Shown here in pieces: positions 33,029 through 41,964 of a stretch of 48,812 nucleotides of DNA. Every line of letters begins with the position of its first letter. Positions within the stretch are counted from its first letter, which is position 1. Both the position numbers and the translations under genes were made by a program. This DNA comes from an uncultured Lachnospiraceae bacterium (GTDB lineage: Bacteria > Bacillota > Clostridia > Lachnospirales > Lachnospiraceae), in contig CANQRR010000026.1 of assembly GCA_947626285.1 (NCBI GenBank), forward strand, positions 1 through 48,812, read 5' to 3'. Below the pieces are notes generated by a model that was given only the letters and a program-made list of their open reading frames with translations, searched no databases and had not been told where the DNA came from.

Positions 33029-34195
33029 ATGGCACTGAAACTGACAAACGAATTCAAGGGGGTGCTCTTCGCCCCGAGGAAGAACGAGATCAAGCCGGGA
33101 AGCGGCGTGCTCTATCCGCGCGTGATCGAGCTGCGCTGCGCGGGGGAGGAGAACGGCACGCTGCTCTCCGCCTTTGAATACTACGCGGACCGGGAGCCCG
33201 CCGTGATCCCTATCTTCAAGAGCACGGACGGCGGGAAGACCTGGGAGCATCTCTCGGACGTCGAGGACACAAAGAACGGCTGGGGAATGCGCTTTCAGCC
33301 GGTCCTGTTCGAGCTGCCGCAGCCTAGCGGCGACCTGCCGGCCGGCGCGATCCTCTTCGCGGCCAACTCGATCCCGATGCAGGCCTTTGAAAAGGATAAT
33401 CCGCCGGATTTCGTCGGCACGGAGATCCTGCTCTTCGCCAGCCTCGACCATGGAAAGACCTGGGAGTACCGCTCCACGATCGCGTACGGCGGCGTTCCCG
33501 TGGAATACAACTGGGACTGCCTCGGTCCTGTCTGGGAGCCGTTCCTCTACCTGAACGCGTACGGAGATCTCACGGCGGTGTACTCGGACGAGAAGCCGCA
33601 CACCGAGCGGATCCTGAACCAGTGTCTCGCGGTCGTCTCCTCCCCAGACGGCGGGAAGACCTGGGGCGAATCCAAGCTTGTCGTCGCGATCCCGGACGGG
33701 CAGAAGCGCCCCGGCATGGCGATCGTCACCAGGCTTCCGAACGGAAAATATTTCATGTGCTACGAGATCGTGAACACCCCGGATGAGAGCATCCATTTCA
33801 AAATCTCGGACGACGGCCTGAATTTCGGAGATCCCGCGTCCTACGGGACAAGGGCGGAGACCGCGGACGGCAAATACGTCGGCAGCATGCCCTACTGCGT
33901 GTGGACGAAGAACGGCGGTCCGAACGGCACGATCATCCTAAGCGGCAAGCGCGACAGCGGCTGGCTCGGACTGCGCGACCCCGGCAAATTTCTCGTCAAT
34001 TACAATCTGGGCGAGGGTCCCTGGGAGCAGGCCGACATGCTGGTGTCCTACGATTCCCGAATCCACCAGGCCGGGTGGAGCATGGGGATGGCCGTGATTG
34101 AGAACGACACGAAACTGATCCAGCTCGCGCCGACGCAGATGGACCCGTCTCTCCTGCAGATCTCTTACGGGATCGCGTCCATGGAGACGGAATAA
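33029..34195 (+). CDS. BNR/Asp-box glycosidase, GH93-like (exo-arabinanase type)
   Basis: A 388-residue six-bladed propeller protein with no signal peptide, so cytoplasmic. Asp boxes are visible: STDGGKTW, SLDHGKTW and SPDGGKTW, plus a looser SDDGLNFG. The stretches NGWGMRFQPVLFELPQ, then AGAILFAANSIP, LGPVWEPFLYLN and KRPGMAIVTRLPNGKYFMCY resemble family 93 exo-1,5-alpha-L-arabinanases, which release arabinobiose from arabinan chains. A sialidase-like role is the alternative, but the WEPFL and RPGM motifs favour GH93. GH93 enzymes are usually secreted, so a cytoplasmic one would act on imported oligosaccharides. AAAGGAGG precedes the start; a strong terminator follows. Confidence 0.72.
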   Translation: MALKLTNEFKGVLFAPRKNEIKPGSGVLYPRVIELRCAGEENGTLLSAFEYYADREPAVIPIFKSTDGGKTWEHLSDVEDTKNGWGMRFQPVLFELPQPSGDLPAGAILFAANSIPMQAFEKDNPPDFVGTEILLFASLDHGKTWEYRSTIAYGGVPVEYNWDCLGPVWEPFLYLNAYGDLTAVYSDEKPHTERILNQCLAVVSSPDGGKTWGESKLVVAIPDGQKRPGMAIVTRLPNGKYFMCYEIVNTPDESIHFKISDDGLNFGDPASYGTRAETADGKYVGSMPYCVWTKNGGPNGTIILSGKRDSGWLGLRDPGKFLVNYNLGEGPWEQADMLVSYDSRIHQAGWSMGMAVIENDTKLIQLAPTQMDPSLLQISYGIASMETE

Positions 34196-34218
34196 GCGAA
34201 TACCCAAACAGACATACG

Positions 34219-34262
34219 AAAAGCCCGGAGAACTGTGGGAAAGCAGAGTCCTCCGGGCTTTT
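34219..34262 (+). terminator. terminator after the GH93-like gene
   Basis: A perfect 12-base stem AAAAGCCCGGAG/CTCCGGGCTTTT with a 20-base loop, followed by TTTTAAAT. The A/T ends make it potentially bidirectional. Confidence 0.85.
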
Positions 34263-34267
34263 AAATC

Positions 34268-34296
34268 TGGACATTCCGGGATCCATTTGTTATAAT
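34268..34296 (+). promoter_or_regulatory. promoter of the hybrid histidine kinase gene
   Basis: TGGACA and consensus TATAAT with a 17-base spacer directly after the preceding terminator, 48 bases before the start codon. Confidence 0.65.
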
Positions 34297-34344
34297 TTCA
34301 GAAAATGGGGAACTGTGACGGAAAAGCTATCGGGAGGGAACGCA

Positions 34345-36936
34345 ATGGCGAAGAAAAACCGTACACCGAACAACTCAGCCAGAAAGGACAGGAGCCTGAC
34401 GGCCACGGGTATCGTGATCGCCGTCATTGTGGCGCTTCTGATATTCTCCTATTATCAGATCAATCGCACGCTCCGGCAGCGCTCGTTAAGCCGCCTGGAG
34501 GAGGGCGCCAACACCGCGATCGAGGAGATCACGGCCAAGCTTGAGCGCGACAGCCTCCTCCTGAACGCCACGGCCAGCATCATCTCACAGGCGGACAATT
34601 TCGACATCGACGCCACGCTGGCGATCATGAAAAGCGTGAATCCTCTGCTCGACACGATGAATGTGAGGGTCCTGCTGCCGGACGACCGCATCCTCTCCGC
34701 AGACGGCACGATCACCGAGGCCTCAGAGAAAGGGAATTTCTCCTTCGCGGAGGAAGCCCCGCTCGGAGAGCATATCTCGGACCGCACGTACGAACTCAAC
34801 ACCGGCAAGCCGATCCTGCGGCACTTTGTGCCGATCATCCAGGACGGGGAGACCGCCGCCCTGCTCTACGGCGTCACCGATCTGGAGAGTCTGCCCGACA
34901 CTCTGAACATCGACAACATCTACAACGCGAGCGCTTTCGTCTACATCATCGACACAAAATCCGGGGATTTCCTCGTGGATACCTGGCACGACACACTCGG
35001 AAACACCGCCGACTTTTCCAGCGCCAACTACGGCCGGGAGACCAAGGGCGACAAGACCTGGGAAGAATATCTGGACGACCTGGTCAAACTGAAATCCGGC
35101 TACGTCGTCTACCGTACGCCGAACACCGACGGCTGGGAGTACATGTACTACGCCCCTATCGGGATCAACGACTGGTCGGTCGCGGTCGATGTGCCGGAGA
35201 AGGAGGCTTTCGCCAACGTCTTCGCGGTACGGCGCGTTTGTATCCTTCTCGGACTTCTGATGGCCCTCACGGTCATCCTGTATTACCTTTGGGTACGGCG
35301 CAACGCGCGGCAGATGATGGAGCAGGAGGTCGAGCACGCGGTACTCGCAGAGAAGCTGCAGAAGGCCGAAGCCGCCGACCGCGCGAAGAGCACGTTCCTC
35401 TCGAATATGTCGCACGACATCCGCACCCCGATGAACGCGATCATCGGCTTTACGACGCTCGCGCAGACGAACCTGGACAACAAAGAGCGCACGCAGGAAT
35501 ACCTGACGAAGATCCTCTCTTCGAGCAACCACCTGCTCTCGCTCATCAACGATATCCTGGATATGAGCCGCATCGAGTCTGGCAAGCTGAATATCGAGGA
35601 GAAAGAGTGCTCGATCTCCGACATCTTCCGGGATATGCGAAACATCATCCAGACGCAGATGCAGTCCAAACAGCTCAACTTCTTCATGGACACCGTCGAC
35701 GTCGTGGACGAGAACATCTACTGCGACAAGCTGCACGTGAACCAGGTGCTTTTGAACCTGCTCTCGAACGCGATCAAATTTACCCCGGCGGACGGCACGG
35801 TCGCGCTGACGATCCGCCAGAAGCCGCGCGCGCCCAAGGGCTACGGCTCCTATGAGATCCGTGTCAAGGACACCGGCATCGGCATGAGTCCGGAGTTCAC
35901 GAAGCACATTTTCGAACCGTTCGAGCGGGAGCGCAACACGACCGCCAGCGGTATTCAGGGTACCGGCCTCGGCATGGCGATCACGAAAAACATCATCGAC
36001 ACGATGGGCGGCACGATCGAACTGCAGTCCGAGCAGGGCAAGGGCACAGAATTCATCATCAATCTTGATTTCCGTCTCCAGGAGGATGCAAAGCATATTG
36101 AAGTGGTCAAGGAACTGCAGGGACTGCGCGCGCTCGTCGCGGACGACAGCTTCGCGACCTGTGACAGCGTCACCAAGATGCTGCGCCAAATCGGCATGCG
36201 CTCCGAGTGGGTCCTGCACGGCAGGGAAGCCGTCCTGCACGCAAAGCAGGCGTATGAGATCGGCGACGAATACCACGCCTACATCATCGACTGGCTGCTG
36301 CCCGACTTAAACGGCATCGAGGTGGTGCGCCAGATCCGCGCGGTCATCGGCGACAGCACGCCGATCATCATCATCACCGCCTACGACTGGTCCACCATCG
36401 AGGACGAAGCGCGCGCGGCGGGTGTGACCGCTTTCTGCAACAAGCCGGTCTTCCTCTCTGAACTGCGAAACATTCTGGTCTCCGCCACGAGCGATACCGT
36501 GGAAGCACAGCAGACCAGACAGAGCCGTCCGATTCCGGACATCACCGAGCGGCTGAAAGGCACGCGCCTTCTGCTCACCGAGGACAACGAGCTGAACCGC
36601 GAGATCGCCAAAGAACTTCTCGAGGCAAGCGGATTCATCGTGGATACCGCCGAGGACGGCACAGTCGCGGTCGACACGATCAGAACGTCCGCGCCGGGAT
36701 ACTACGCGCTCATCCTCATGGACGTCCAGATGCCGAAGATGAACGGATACGACGCCACGAAGGCGATCCGTGCGCTTCCGGATCCCGCGCTTGCGAACAT
36801 TCCGATCGTCGCCATGACGGCCAACGCTTTTGAGGAAGACCGGAAACAAGCGCTGGAGAGCGGCATGAACGCCCACATCGCCAAGCCGATCGACATGAAA
36901 AAGCTGCTCGAGGTGCTCACAGAAATCTTATCCTAA
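34345..36936 (+). CDS. hybrid sensor histidine kinase with two receiver domains
   Basis: A membrane sensor of 863 residues. A first helix (TATGIVIAVIVALLIFSYYQ) is followed by an extracytoplasmic sensor of about 260 residues, a second helix (VRRVCILLGLLMALTVILYY), and a HisKA domain with H357 in MSHDIRTPMNAIIGF. The HATPase domain shows NQVLLNLLSNAIKF, DTGIGMS and GTGLGMAI. Two receivers follow: the first with D649 in YIIDWLLPDLNG, the second with D793 in ILMDVQMPKMNGYD. No DNA-binding output domain is present, so the phosphate probably passes to another partner. The ATG at 34345 has GGGAGGG upstream; the GTG ten codons earlier does not. The stop overlaps the convergent MFS gene by nine bases. 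Confidence 0.93.
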   Translation: MAKKNRTPNNSARKDRSLTATGIVIAVIVALLIFSYYQINRTLRQRSLSRLEEGANTAIEEITAKLERDSLLLNATASIISQADNFDIDATLAIMKSVNPLLDTMNVRVLLPDDRILSADGTITEASEKGNFSFAEEAPLGEHISDRTYELNTGKPILRHFVPIIQDGETAALLYGVTDLESLPDTLNIDNIYNASAFVYIIDTKSGDFLVDTWHDTLGNTADFSSANYGRETKGDKTWEEYLDDLVKLKSGYVVYRTPNTDGWEYMYYAPIGINDWSVAVDVPEKEAFANVFAVRRVCILLGLLMALTVILYYLWVRRNARQMMEQEVEHAVLAEKLQKAEAADRAKSTFLSNMSHDIRTPMNAIIGFTTLAQTNLDNKERTQEYLTKILSSSNHLLSLINDILDMSRIESGKLNIEEKECSISDIFRDMRNIIQTQMQSKQLNFFMDTVDVVDENIYCDKLHVNQVLLNLLSNAIKFTPADGTVALTIRQKPRAPKGYGSYEIRVKDTGIGMSPEFTKHIFEPFERERNTTASGIQGTGLGMAITKNIIDTMGGTIELQSEQGKGTEFIINLDFRLQEDAKHIEVVKELQGLRALVADDSFATCDSVTKMLRQIGMRSEWVLHGREAVLHAKQAYEIGDEYHAYIIDWLLPDLNGIEVVRQIRAVIGDSTPIIIITAYDWSTIEDEARAAGVTAFCNKPVFLSELRNILVSATSDTVEAQQTRQSRPIPDITERLKGTRLLLTEDNELNREIAKELLEASGFIVDTAEDGTVAVDTIRTSAPGYYALILMDVQMPKMNGYDATKAIRALPDPALANIPIVAMTANAFEEDRKQALESGMNAHIAKPIDMKKLLEVLTEILS

Positions 36937-38181
36937 ATGCGTCCGGTTCAGCTTCGCCGCCTTGCCGAAGATCAGATAACCGAGCAAGAACAGCACTGAG
37001 AGGATCGAGACCCCGGCGTTCGCGCGCCCGGTGAGCTGGGCAATCAGTCCGACCAGCGTCGTGCCGACAAACGACGCGCCCTTGCCGCAGATGTCGTAGA
37101 TACCGAAATATTCCCCGGACTTCTCCGGCGGAATGATGCGTGCGAAATACGAGCGCGAGAGCGCCTGGATCGCGCCCTGGAACATGCCGACGAGCACGGC
37201 CAGCAGCCAGAACTCCCATTGCTTATCGAGCTGGATCGCGAAGAGCGCGATGCCCAGATAGGCGAGAATACACAGCTTGATCAGCGTATCGGTCCGATAC
37301 TTTTTCGAGAGCCGGGAAAAGAGCAGCGCGCACGGAAACGCCACGATCTGCGTCACCAGAAGCGCGAGCAGAAGTCCCTGCGTATCCAGGCCGAGCGCGC
37401 TCCCGTAGGCCGTCGCCATCTCGATGATCGTGTAGACGCCGTCGATGAAACAGAAGAAAGCCAGCAGGTACAGGAAGATGTGTTTCTGTCCGCGGATGTC
37501 CTTAAGCGTGGCCGCGAGGCGGGAAAAGCTCTCGCGCACCGGGTGTTCCGGCATGTCTACATAATGCTTCTGTCTGTAATTTTTCAGCAGCGGAAGGCTC
37601 ACGAGCAGCCACCACCCCGCGTTCAGGAAAAAGGCGATCGTCATCGCCGTCCCCATGCTGATCCCGATCTTTTCATTCATCAGCACAAACACCAGGGACA
37701 CGACAAACGGAACGCAGCTTCCGATATAGCCCCACGCGTATCCGTGCGAGGATACCATGTCGAGGCGCTCCGGCTCCGTGACGTCCGTGAGCATAGAATC
37801 ATAGAAGACCAGGCTCGCGCTGTAGCCGACCTTCGCGACCACAAAGACCGCAAGGAACACGACCCATGAGGTCGGAAACGAGAGCGCGGCGCAGCCGATC
37901 ACGCCCACCATCATGCTGACCGTAAAGACCGGCTTCTTAAAATTTTTCGTGTCCGCGAGCGTGCCGAAGATCGGCCCGATGATCGCCACGATCACGGTCG
38001 CCACGGAGGCCGCGTAGCCCCAGTACGCCAGATAATCCACCTCAGAGAGGCCCGCGCTTCCCGCGAGGGAATTGAAGTAAATCGGCAGGATCGTCGCGAT
38101 CAGCAGCGTGAACGCGGAGTTTCCCACATCGTAAAGGATCCAGTATTTTTCCAGTTTCGTAAGCTTTGTGTCCGCTCCCAT
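36928..38181 (-). CDS. MFS transporter, Atg22/UMF1-like
   Basis: A 417-residue membrane transporter predicted with 12 helices. The opening LEKYWILYDVGNSAFTLLIA and YAASVATVIVAIIGPIFGTL followed by ADTKNFKKP match the Atg22-like branch of the major facilitator superfamily, which in eukaryotes exports amino acids from vacuoles; bacterial substrates are not established. Start taken at ATG 38179-38181, preceded by GGGAGGAGCAGGAAAA; an upstream TTG at 38214 lacks one. It follows the phospholipase-like gene by about 80 bases in the same direction and may be the last gene of this block. Confidence 0.85.
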   Translation of the reverse strand: MGADTKLTKLEKYWILYDVGNSAFTLLIATILPIYFNSLAGSAGLSEVDYLAYWGYAASVATVIVAIIGPIFGTLADTKNFKKPVFTVSMMVGVIGCAALSFPTSWVVFLAVFVVAKVGYSASLVFYDSMLTDVTEPERLDMVSSHGYAWGYIGSCVPFVVSLVFVLMNEKIGISMGTAMTIAFFLNAGWWLLVSLPLLKNYRQKHYVDMPEHPVRESFSRLAATLKDIRGQKHIFLYLLAFFCFIDGVYTIIEMATAYGSALGLDTQGLLLALLVTQIVAFPCALLFSRLSKKYRTDTLIKLCILAYLGIALFAIQLDKQWEFWLLAVLVGMFQGAIQALSRSYFARIIPPEKSGEYFGIYDICGKGASFVGTTLVGLIAQLTGRANAGVSILSVLFLLGYLIFGKAAKLNRTHLG

Positions 38182-38262
38182 TTTTCCTGCTCCTCCCTTT
38201 CTCTCCTGCGGCAAACCGCCCGGATCGGTTCTCTCTCGGCGTGTCAGCGCCTCTCACAGTTC

Positions 38263-39054
38263 TTATTCAAAGGTCCGGTCGAAGCGCGCGTCCAGCTCCT
38301 GCTCCGCGTAGAGGCTCCCGTCAAAGCTGCGGATCATCTCCACCGCAACGCCGATCGCGCCCTCATAGCGCTCCATCAGCCCCTCGTCGGTCTCCCGGCA
38401 CGCGGGATTGTCCGTGCGCTGGTGCATCAGGCCTTTCATCTCATCGTAATGCCGCAGAACCTTCATCGTCGTATTGATAAAGCCCTGCTTGAGCGCGCCC
38501 GGCGCGCAGAACAGCTTCTTGACCATCTTCAGATCCTTCAGCGACTGGAGGACTATCTTTCGGTCAATGCCCTCGTAGAACGGAGCGATCGCCGCGGCGG
38601 TCCGGATATCCGTCGGAACCAGCGTCGCCGTCGGAAAGCTCAGCGCATCTTTCCCGTCCCTACGCAGGAGCAGCTTCTCGAACTCCTCCTCAATCTCCAG
38701 ATGCGCCACGCCGATTTTCCCGACCATCTGCGTCACATACGGATGGCATTCGCTGTCCAGTATGAAATGGCAGATAAAGCCCAGCAGATACGAGTATTCC
38801 GCGCTCTCGCGCCCGTACTGCTCCACGATCTTCCGTGCGTGCTCAAAGAACGGAAGCGCAGAGACCTTGTGCAGGTGCACCCCATACTGGTTCACGCGGT
38901 TCTTCCCCCACGGGCGGTAAAAAAAGAGCAGATCGGGACCCTGCAGGCCGATCGCGTATGGCGCGGGGTTTTTCTCAATGATATGTTTCAGTTCCGGCTC
39001 CAGGCGCTCTGATACCTCCGCGCCGAACCGGTCATGTGCATAAATTGCCGGCAT
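38263..39054 (-). CDS. zinc-dependent phospholipase C-like protein
   Basis: A 263-residue protein whose spaced histidines and aspartates fit the zinc_dep_PLC family: MPAIYAHDRFG at the start, GLQGPDLLFFY, a YGVHLHKVSALPFF segment and YLLGFICHFILDSECHPYV. These would be ligands for a zinc cluster as in bacterial phospholipase C and S1/P1 nucleases. There is no signal peptide, so it acts inside the cell, and the substrate is not known. The 120 bases upstream contain a short degenerate repeat and separate it from rsmI, so it may be read from the same transcript. Confidence 0.72.
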   Translation of the reverse strand: MPAIYAHDRFGAEVSERLEPELKHIIEKNPAPYAIGLQGPDLLFFYRPWGKNRVNQYGVHLHKVSALPFFEHARKIVEQYGRESAEYSYLLGFICHFILDSECHPYVTQMVGKIGVAHLEIEEEFEKLLLRRDGKDALSFPTATLVPTDIRTAAAIAPFYEGIDRKIVLQSLKDLKMVKKLFCAPGALKQGFINTTMKVLRHYDEMKGLMHQRTDNPACRETDEGLMERYEGAIGVAVEMIRSFDGSLYAEQELDARFDRTFE

Positions 39055-39070
39055 AGTCTTCTCTCCATTC

Positions 39071-39127
39071 TGTCTGATTCATTTTGTCTGGTTCGTTCTA
39101 TTTGGTTATTATTTGTCTGGTCCGATA
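39071..39127. repeat. degenerate tandem repeat, period about 14, upstream of the phospholipase-like gene
   Basis: Units TGTCTGATTCATTT, TGTCTGGTTCGTTC, TATTTGGTTATTAT and TGTCTGGTCCGATA, imperfect, filling most of the gap between this gene and rsmI. Confidence 0.5.
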
Positions 39128-39173
39128 TCTGTTTTCCTTCCACAGCAGCCTGTTTCCCGTAAGACTGCTGCGC

Positions 39174-40076
39174 TCAGTCCGCTTTCTCTAACAACGCCGC
39201 GTAGATCTCCCGCTTCGGGATCCCGCGGTCCCTCGCCGCCTGTCTCATGGCTTCTCTGTGGTCCATGCCGCGGCTCTCGTAGAGCTCCACGTGCGCGCGG
39301 ATGTCGATCCCGGCCCAGTCCTGCCGCTCCTCTGCGCGCATCTGTTCCCGGCTGCGCCCTTTGAGCACGATCACGCACTCGCCCTTCGGCTCGTGCGCCT
39401 CATACCAGGCAAGCGCCTCGGACAGGCTCGTCCGCTGAACCGTCTCATGCTTTTTCGTGAGCTCCCGGCAGACCGACGCCTGACGGTCGCCCAACGTCTC
39501 CAGAAGCTCTCCCAGCGTGCGCACCAGGCGGTGCGGCGCCTCATAGAGGATGATCGTGCGTGTCTCTGTCCGCAGCTCCTCCAGGATCTGCTGCCGCTCT
39601 TTTTTCTCCGCGGGCAGGAACGCCTCGAAGCAGAAGCGTCTCGTCGGAAGCGACGACAGGGTCAGCGCGGTCACGCACGCGCAGGCCCCCGGCAGGGAAG
39701 TCACCTCGATCCCCGCCTCAGCGCACATGCGGGCCAGCTCTTCCCCGGGGTCGGAGATCCCCGGCGTCCCGGCGTCCGTGATCAGGGCCACGTCCTTCCC
39801 CTCCTGCAGCTTCGCGATCAGCGCGCAGGCTTTCTCGATCTTGTTGTACTCGTGGTAGCTCGTCATCGGCGTCCGGATCTCGAAATGGTTCAACAGCTTC
39901 CGACTGTTGCGCGTATCCTCCGCGGCAATCAGGTCGACCTCCTTCAGCGTGCGGATCACGCGCAGGGTGATGTCCTCGAGATTGCCGATCGGCGTCGCGC
40001 ACAGGTAGAGGGTACCCGGATGCGCAGAGATCCCGTCTTTATGAGTCTTTTTCGCCCCCTGCTCCATCGCTCTCAT
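39174..40076 (-). CDS. rsmI: 16S rRNA 2'-O-methyltransferase RsmI
   Basis: Methylates the ribose of C1402 in 16S rRNA using S-adenosylmethionine. The family's blocks are plain: GTLYLCATPIGNLEDITLRV at the start, LIAAEDTRNSRKLLNHF, ALITDAGTPGISDPGEEL (cofactor-binding glycines) and LPGACACVTALTLSSLP. About 300 residues, the expected length. The start region sits inside a 22-base tandem repeat, so several near-identical GTG/ATG candidates exist; ATG at 40074-40076 is taken because GGATGGAG lies seven bases before it. It follows trmN6 and ricT, the usual Firmicutes order. Confidence 0.93.
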   Translation of the reverse strand: MRAMEQGAKKTHKDGISAHPGTLYLCATPIGNLEDITLRVIRTLKEVDLIAAEDTRNSRKLLNHFEIRTPMTSYHEYNKIEKACALIAKLQEGKDVALITDAGTPGISDPGEELARMCAEAGIEVTSLPGACACVTALTLSSLPTRRFCFEAFLPAEKKERQQILEELRTETRTIILYEAPHRLVRTLGELLETLGDRQASVCRELTKKHETVQRTSLSEALAWYEAHEPKGECVIVLKGRSREQMRAEERQDWAGIDIRAHVELYESRGMDHREAMRQAARDRGIPKREIYAALLEKAD

Positions 40077-40157
40077 CGACACACTCCATCCCTCTCATTG
40101 GCACACTCTATCTCTCTCATCGACACGCTCCATCGCTCCCATCGACACATTCCCTCA
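40070..40157. repeat. four-copy 22-base tandem repeat across the rsmI start
   Basis: Units CTCTCATCGACACACTCCAT.., CTCTCATTGGCACACTCTAT.., CTCTCATCGACACGCTCCAT.. and CTCCCATCGACACATTCCCT.., each 22 bases. The rsmI start codon lies in the first unit. Confidence 0.75.
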
Positions 40158-40211
40158 ACGCCCATCGTAAACCAGCTCACGGACAGTCGACATCCTCTCT
40201 TCCGTTTCCTC

Positions 40212-40949
40212 TCAATGTCCATAGATCTCATGGATCTCCCGCGTGTACACGCCCGGGCTCTCGTACACGATCAGCGGTTTTTCCACCGTCATCCTCGGTC
40301 TTCCGCCGCGCACCGATTCGATCAGGACCATATTGGGCTCATGATCCAAATAGGGGTAGACCAGGCGCATGCGCTTGGGCTCCAGCGCGTACTGCGACAG
40401 CGTCCGGATGATCTCCGCCAGGCGGAACGGACGGTGCACCATATAAAAATGGCCTCCGACGCGCAGAAGCTTCGCCGCCGCGCGCACGACATCCTCCAGC
40501 GTACAGAGGATCTCATGGCGGGCCGCCGCTTTCTCAAGGTCGGGATTCACCAGCCCGTGCCGCGCCGTCATGTAGGGTGGGTTCGAGGTGACGACGTCAA
40601 AAGAAGCCGGGGCAAACAGCGCTCCGGCATTCCTGATATCACCCTGAACGATCTCGATCCGCTGTTCCAGCCCATTGAGCGCAACGCTTCTGCGCGCCAT
40701 ATCCACGCAATACTCCGAAATCTCCAGCCCCGTCAATTGCTTCGCAGAGGTCTTCGCCGCGAGCAGGATCGGCAGGATACCGGTTCCCGTGCCCAGATCG
40801 AGCACCCGGTCGCCCTCCTGCGCCTGCGCGAAAGCGGACAGCAGGACCGCGTCCATACCGAAACAGAAAAGCTTTTCATTCTGGATGATCCGGTACCCGT
40901 CCCGGTGCAGGTCGTCCAGACGTTCTCCTTCTCTGAGCTCACTCATCAT
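40212..40949 (-). CDS. tRNA1(Val) N6-adenine methyltransferase-like protein (TrmN6/YabB type)
   Basis: A Rossmann-fold methyltransferase of about 245 residues. VLDLGTGTGILPILLAAKT is the cofactor-binding loop, and VVTSNPPYM is the NPPY motif of N6-adenine methylases. The opening LREGERLDDLHRDGYRIIQN is typical of the TrmN6/YabB group, which modifies tRNA near the anticodon. The start at 40949 lies eight bases inside the ricT coding end (GGATGATGAGTGAG), so it is translationally coupled; ATG 40946 is the alternative. Placement after ricT mirrors the B. subtilis yaaT-yabA-yabB block. Confidence 0.85.
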   Translation of the reverse strand: MMSELREGERLDDLHRDGYRIIQNEKLFCFGMDAVLLSAFAQAQEGDRVLDLGTGTGILPILLAAKTSAKQLTGLEISEYCVDMARRSVALNGLEQRIEIVQGDIRNAGALFAPASFDVVTSNPPYMTARHGLVNPDLEKAAARHEILCTLEDVVRAAAKLLRVGGHFYMVHRPFRLAEIIRTLSQYALEPKRMRLVYPYLDHEPNMVLIESVRGGRPRMTVEKPLIVYESPGVYTREIHEIYGH

Positions 40950-41964
40950 CCAGTTTCGATTTCCCTTCTTTTTTGTCCAGCGCCTCCATCTCCTCGAGCT
41001 CCTCAAGCTCTTTCATCTCTTCGTCGGAAGCGTTCCCCTTCCGGGCTTCTTTTCCGCCGCCCTTGCCTTTTTCCTTGTTCTTCTCGCCCTTGTCCTTCTC
41101 TTTGTCTTTCTCTTTCTCTTTTTCCTTATTCTTGCCCTTTTCCTTACGCTTTCTGGGCTTGAACTTCAGATCCGCCACGTCGAACTCCTGGATCTCCTTC
41201 TCATCCTCCACGTCGAAGAGCACCTTCACGCGCTGGCGCAGGACGTTTACGCTGCTGACCACGCCCTTCTGCCCGTCAAGCGTCGTCACGGAATCTCCGA
41301 TGCCCGGAAGCCGGCTGTTCAGATACTCATACGTGTCTTCCTCGTTCTTCAGGCAGCACATCAGCCTGCCGCACGCGCCGGAGATCTTCGTCGGGTTCAG
41401 GGACAGATTCTGCTCCTTTGCCATCTTGATCGACACCGGGGCAAACTCCGACAGGTAGCTGTTGCAACAAAGCACTCTCCCGCAGATCCCGATGCCGCCC
41501 AGGATCTTTGTCTCGTCCCGGACGCCGATCTGCCGCAGCTCGATGCGCGTCTTGAACACCGAGGCCAGATCCTTCACCAGCTCGCGGAAATCGATCCGCC
41601 CGTCCGCCGTGAAATAGAACAGTACTTTATTGTTGTCAAAGGTGTACTCAGCGTCCACCAGCTTCATGTCGAGCCCGTGCTTATTGATCTTTTCCTGACA
41701 GACCTTCAGCGCGTCCTTTTCCTTCTCGCGATTGCGCTTTGCCTTCGCGTCGTCCTCCTCCGTAGCCACGCGGATTACGGACTTCAGCGGCTGGACGACC
41801 AGCTTCTCATCCACCTCGCGGACGCTGCCGATCACCGTGCCGTACTCGACGCCGCGGGCTGTCTCCACGATCACGTGATCTCCTGACTTTACTGTATAAT
41901 TCTTCGGGTCAAAGTAATAGACTTTCCCGGCATTTCTGAATCGTACTCCGATAATCTTAACCAT
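40939..41964 (-). CDS. ricT: PSP1-domain protein RicT (YaaT), stage 0 sporulation protein
   Basis: A 341-residue member of the Y-complex (RicT with RicA and RicF in B. subtilis), which in that species promotes RNA processing by RNase Y and affects sporulation and competence. The PSP1 domain shows two cysteine clusters, GICGRVLCCN and SGACGRLMCC, used in iron-sulfur binding in the family. After the domain comes a tail of about 70 residues of almost only K and E (KEKEKDKEKDKG) and a run of E-rich sequence, not part of the conserved domain. It sits between holB and trmN6, the classical Firmicutes neighbourhood. It overlaps holB by eight bases. Confidence 0.93.
   Translation of the reverse strand: MVKIIGVRFRNAGKVYYFDPKNYTVKSGDHVIVETARGVEYGTVIGSVREVDEKLVVQPLKSVIRVATEEDDAKAKRNREKEKDALKVCQEKINKHGLDMKLVDAEYTFDNNKVLFYFTADGRIDFRELVKDLASVFKTRIELRQIGVRDETKILGGIGICGRVLCCNSYLSEFAPVSIKMAKEQNLSLNPTKISGACGRLMCCLKNEEDTYEYLNSRLPGIGDSVTTLDGQKGVVSSVNVLRQRVKVLFDVEDEKEIQEFDVADLKFKPRKRKEKGKNKEKEKEKDKEKDKGEKNKEKGKGGGKEARKGNASDEEMKELEELEEMEALDKKEGKSKLDDE

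Noticed and set aside
34723-36276. Long open frame on the minus strand opposite the histidine kinase
   Set aside because: Rich in R, H, V and D with no domain or ribosome site; it mirrors the GC-rich third-position bias of the kinase gene.
5348-36936. Recent duplication giving the two MATE genes
   Set aside because: They share only family motifs and differ through most of their length, so they are old paralogues or separate acquisitions.
39258-41162. 634-codon plus-strand frame across rsmI, trmN6 and ricT
   Set aside because: Crosses three well-identified genes in the other strand and has no recognisable motif; a shadow of their codon bias.
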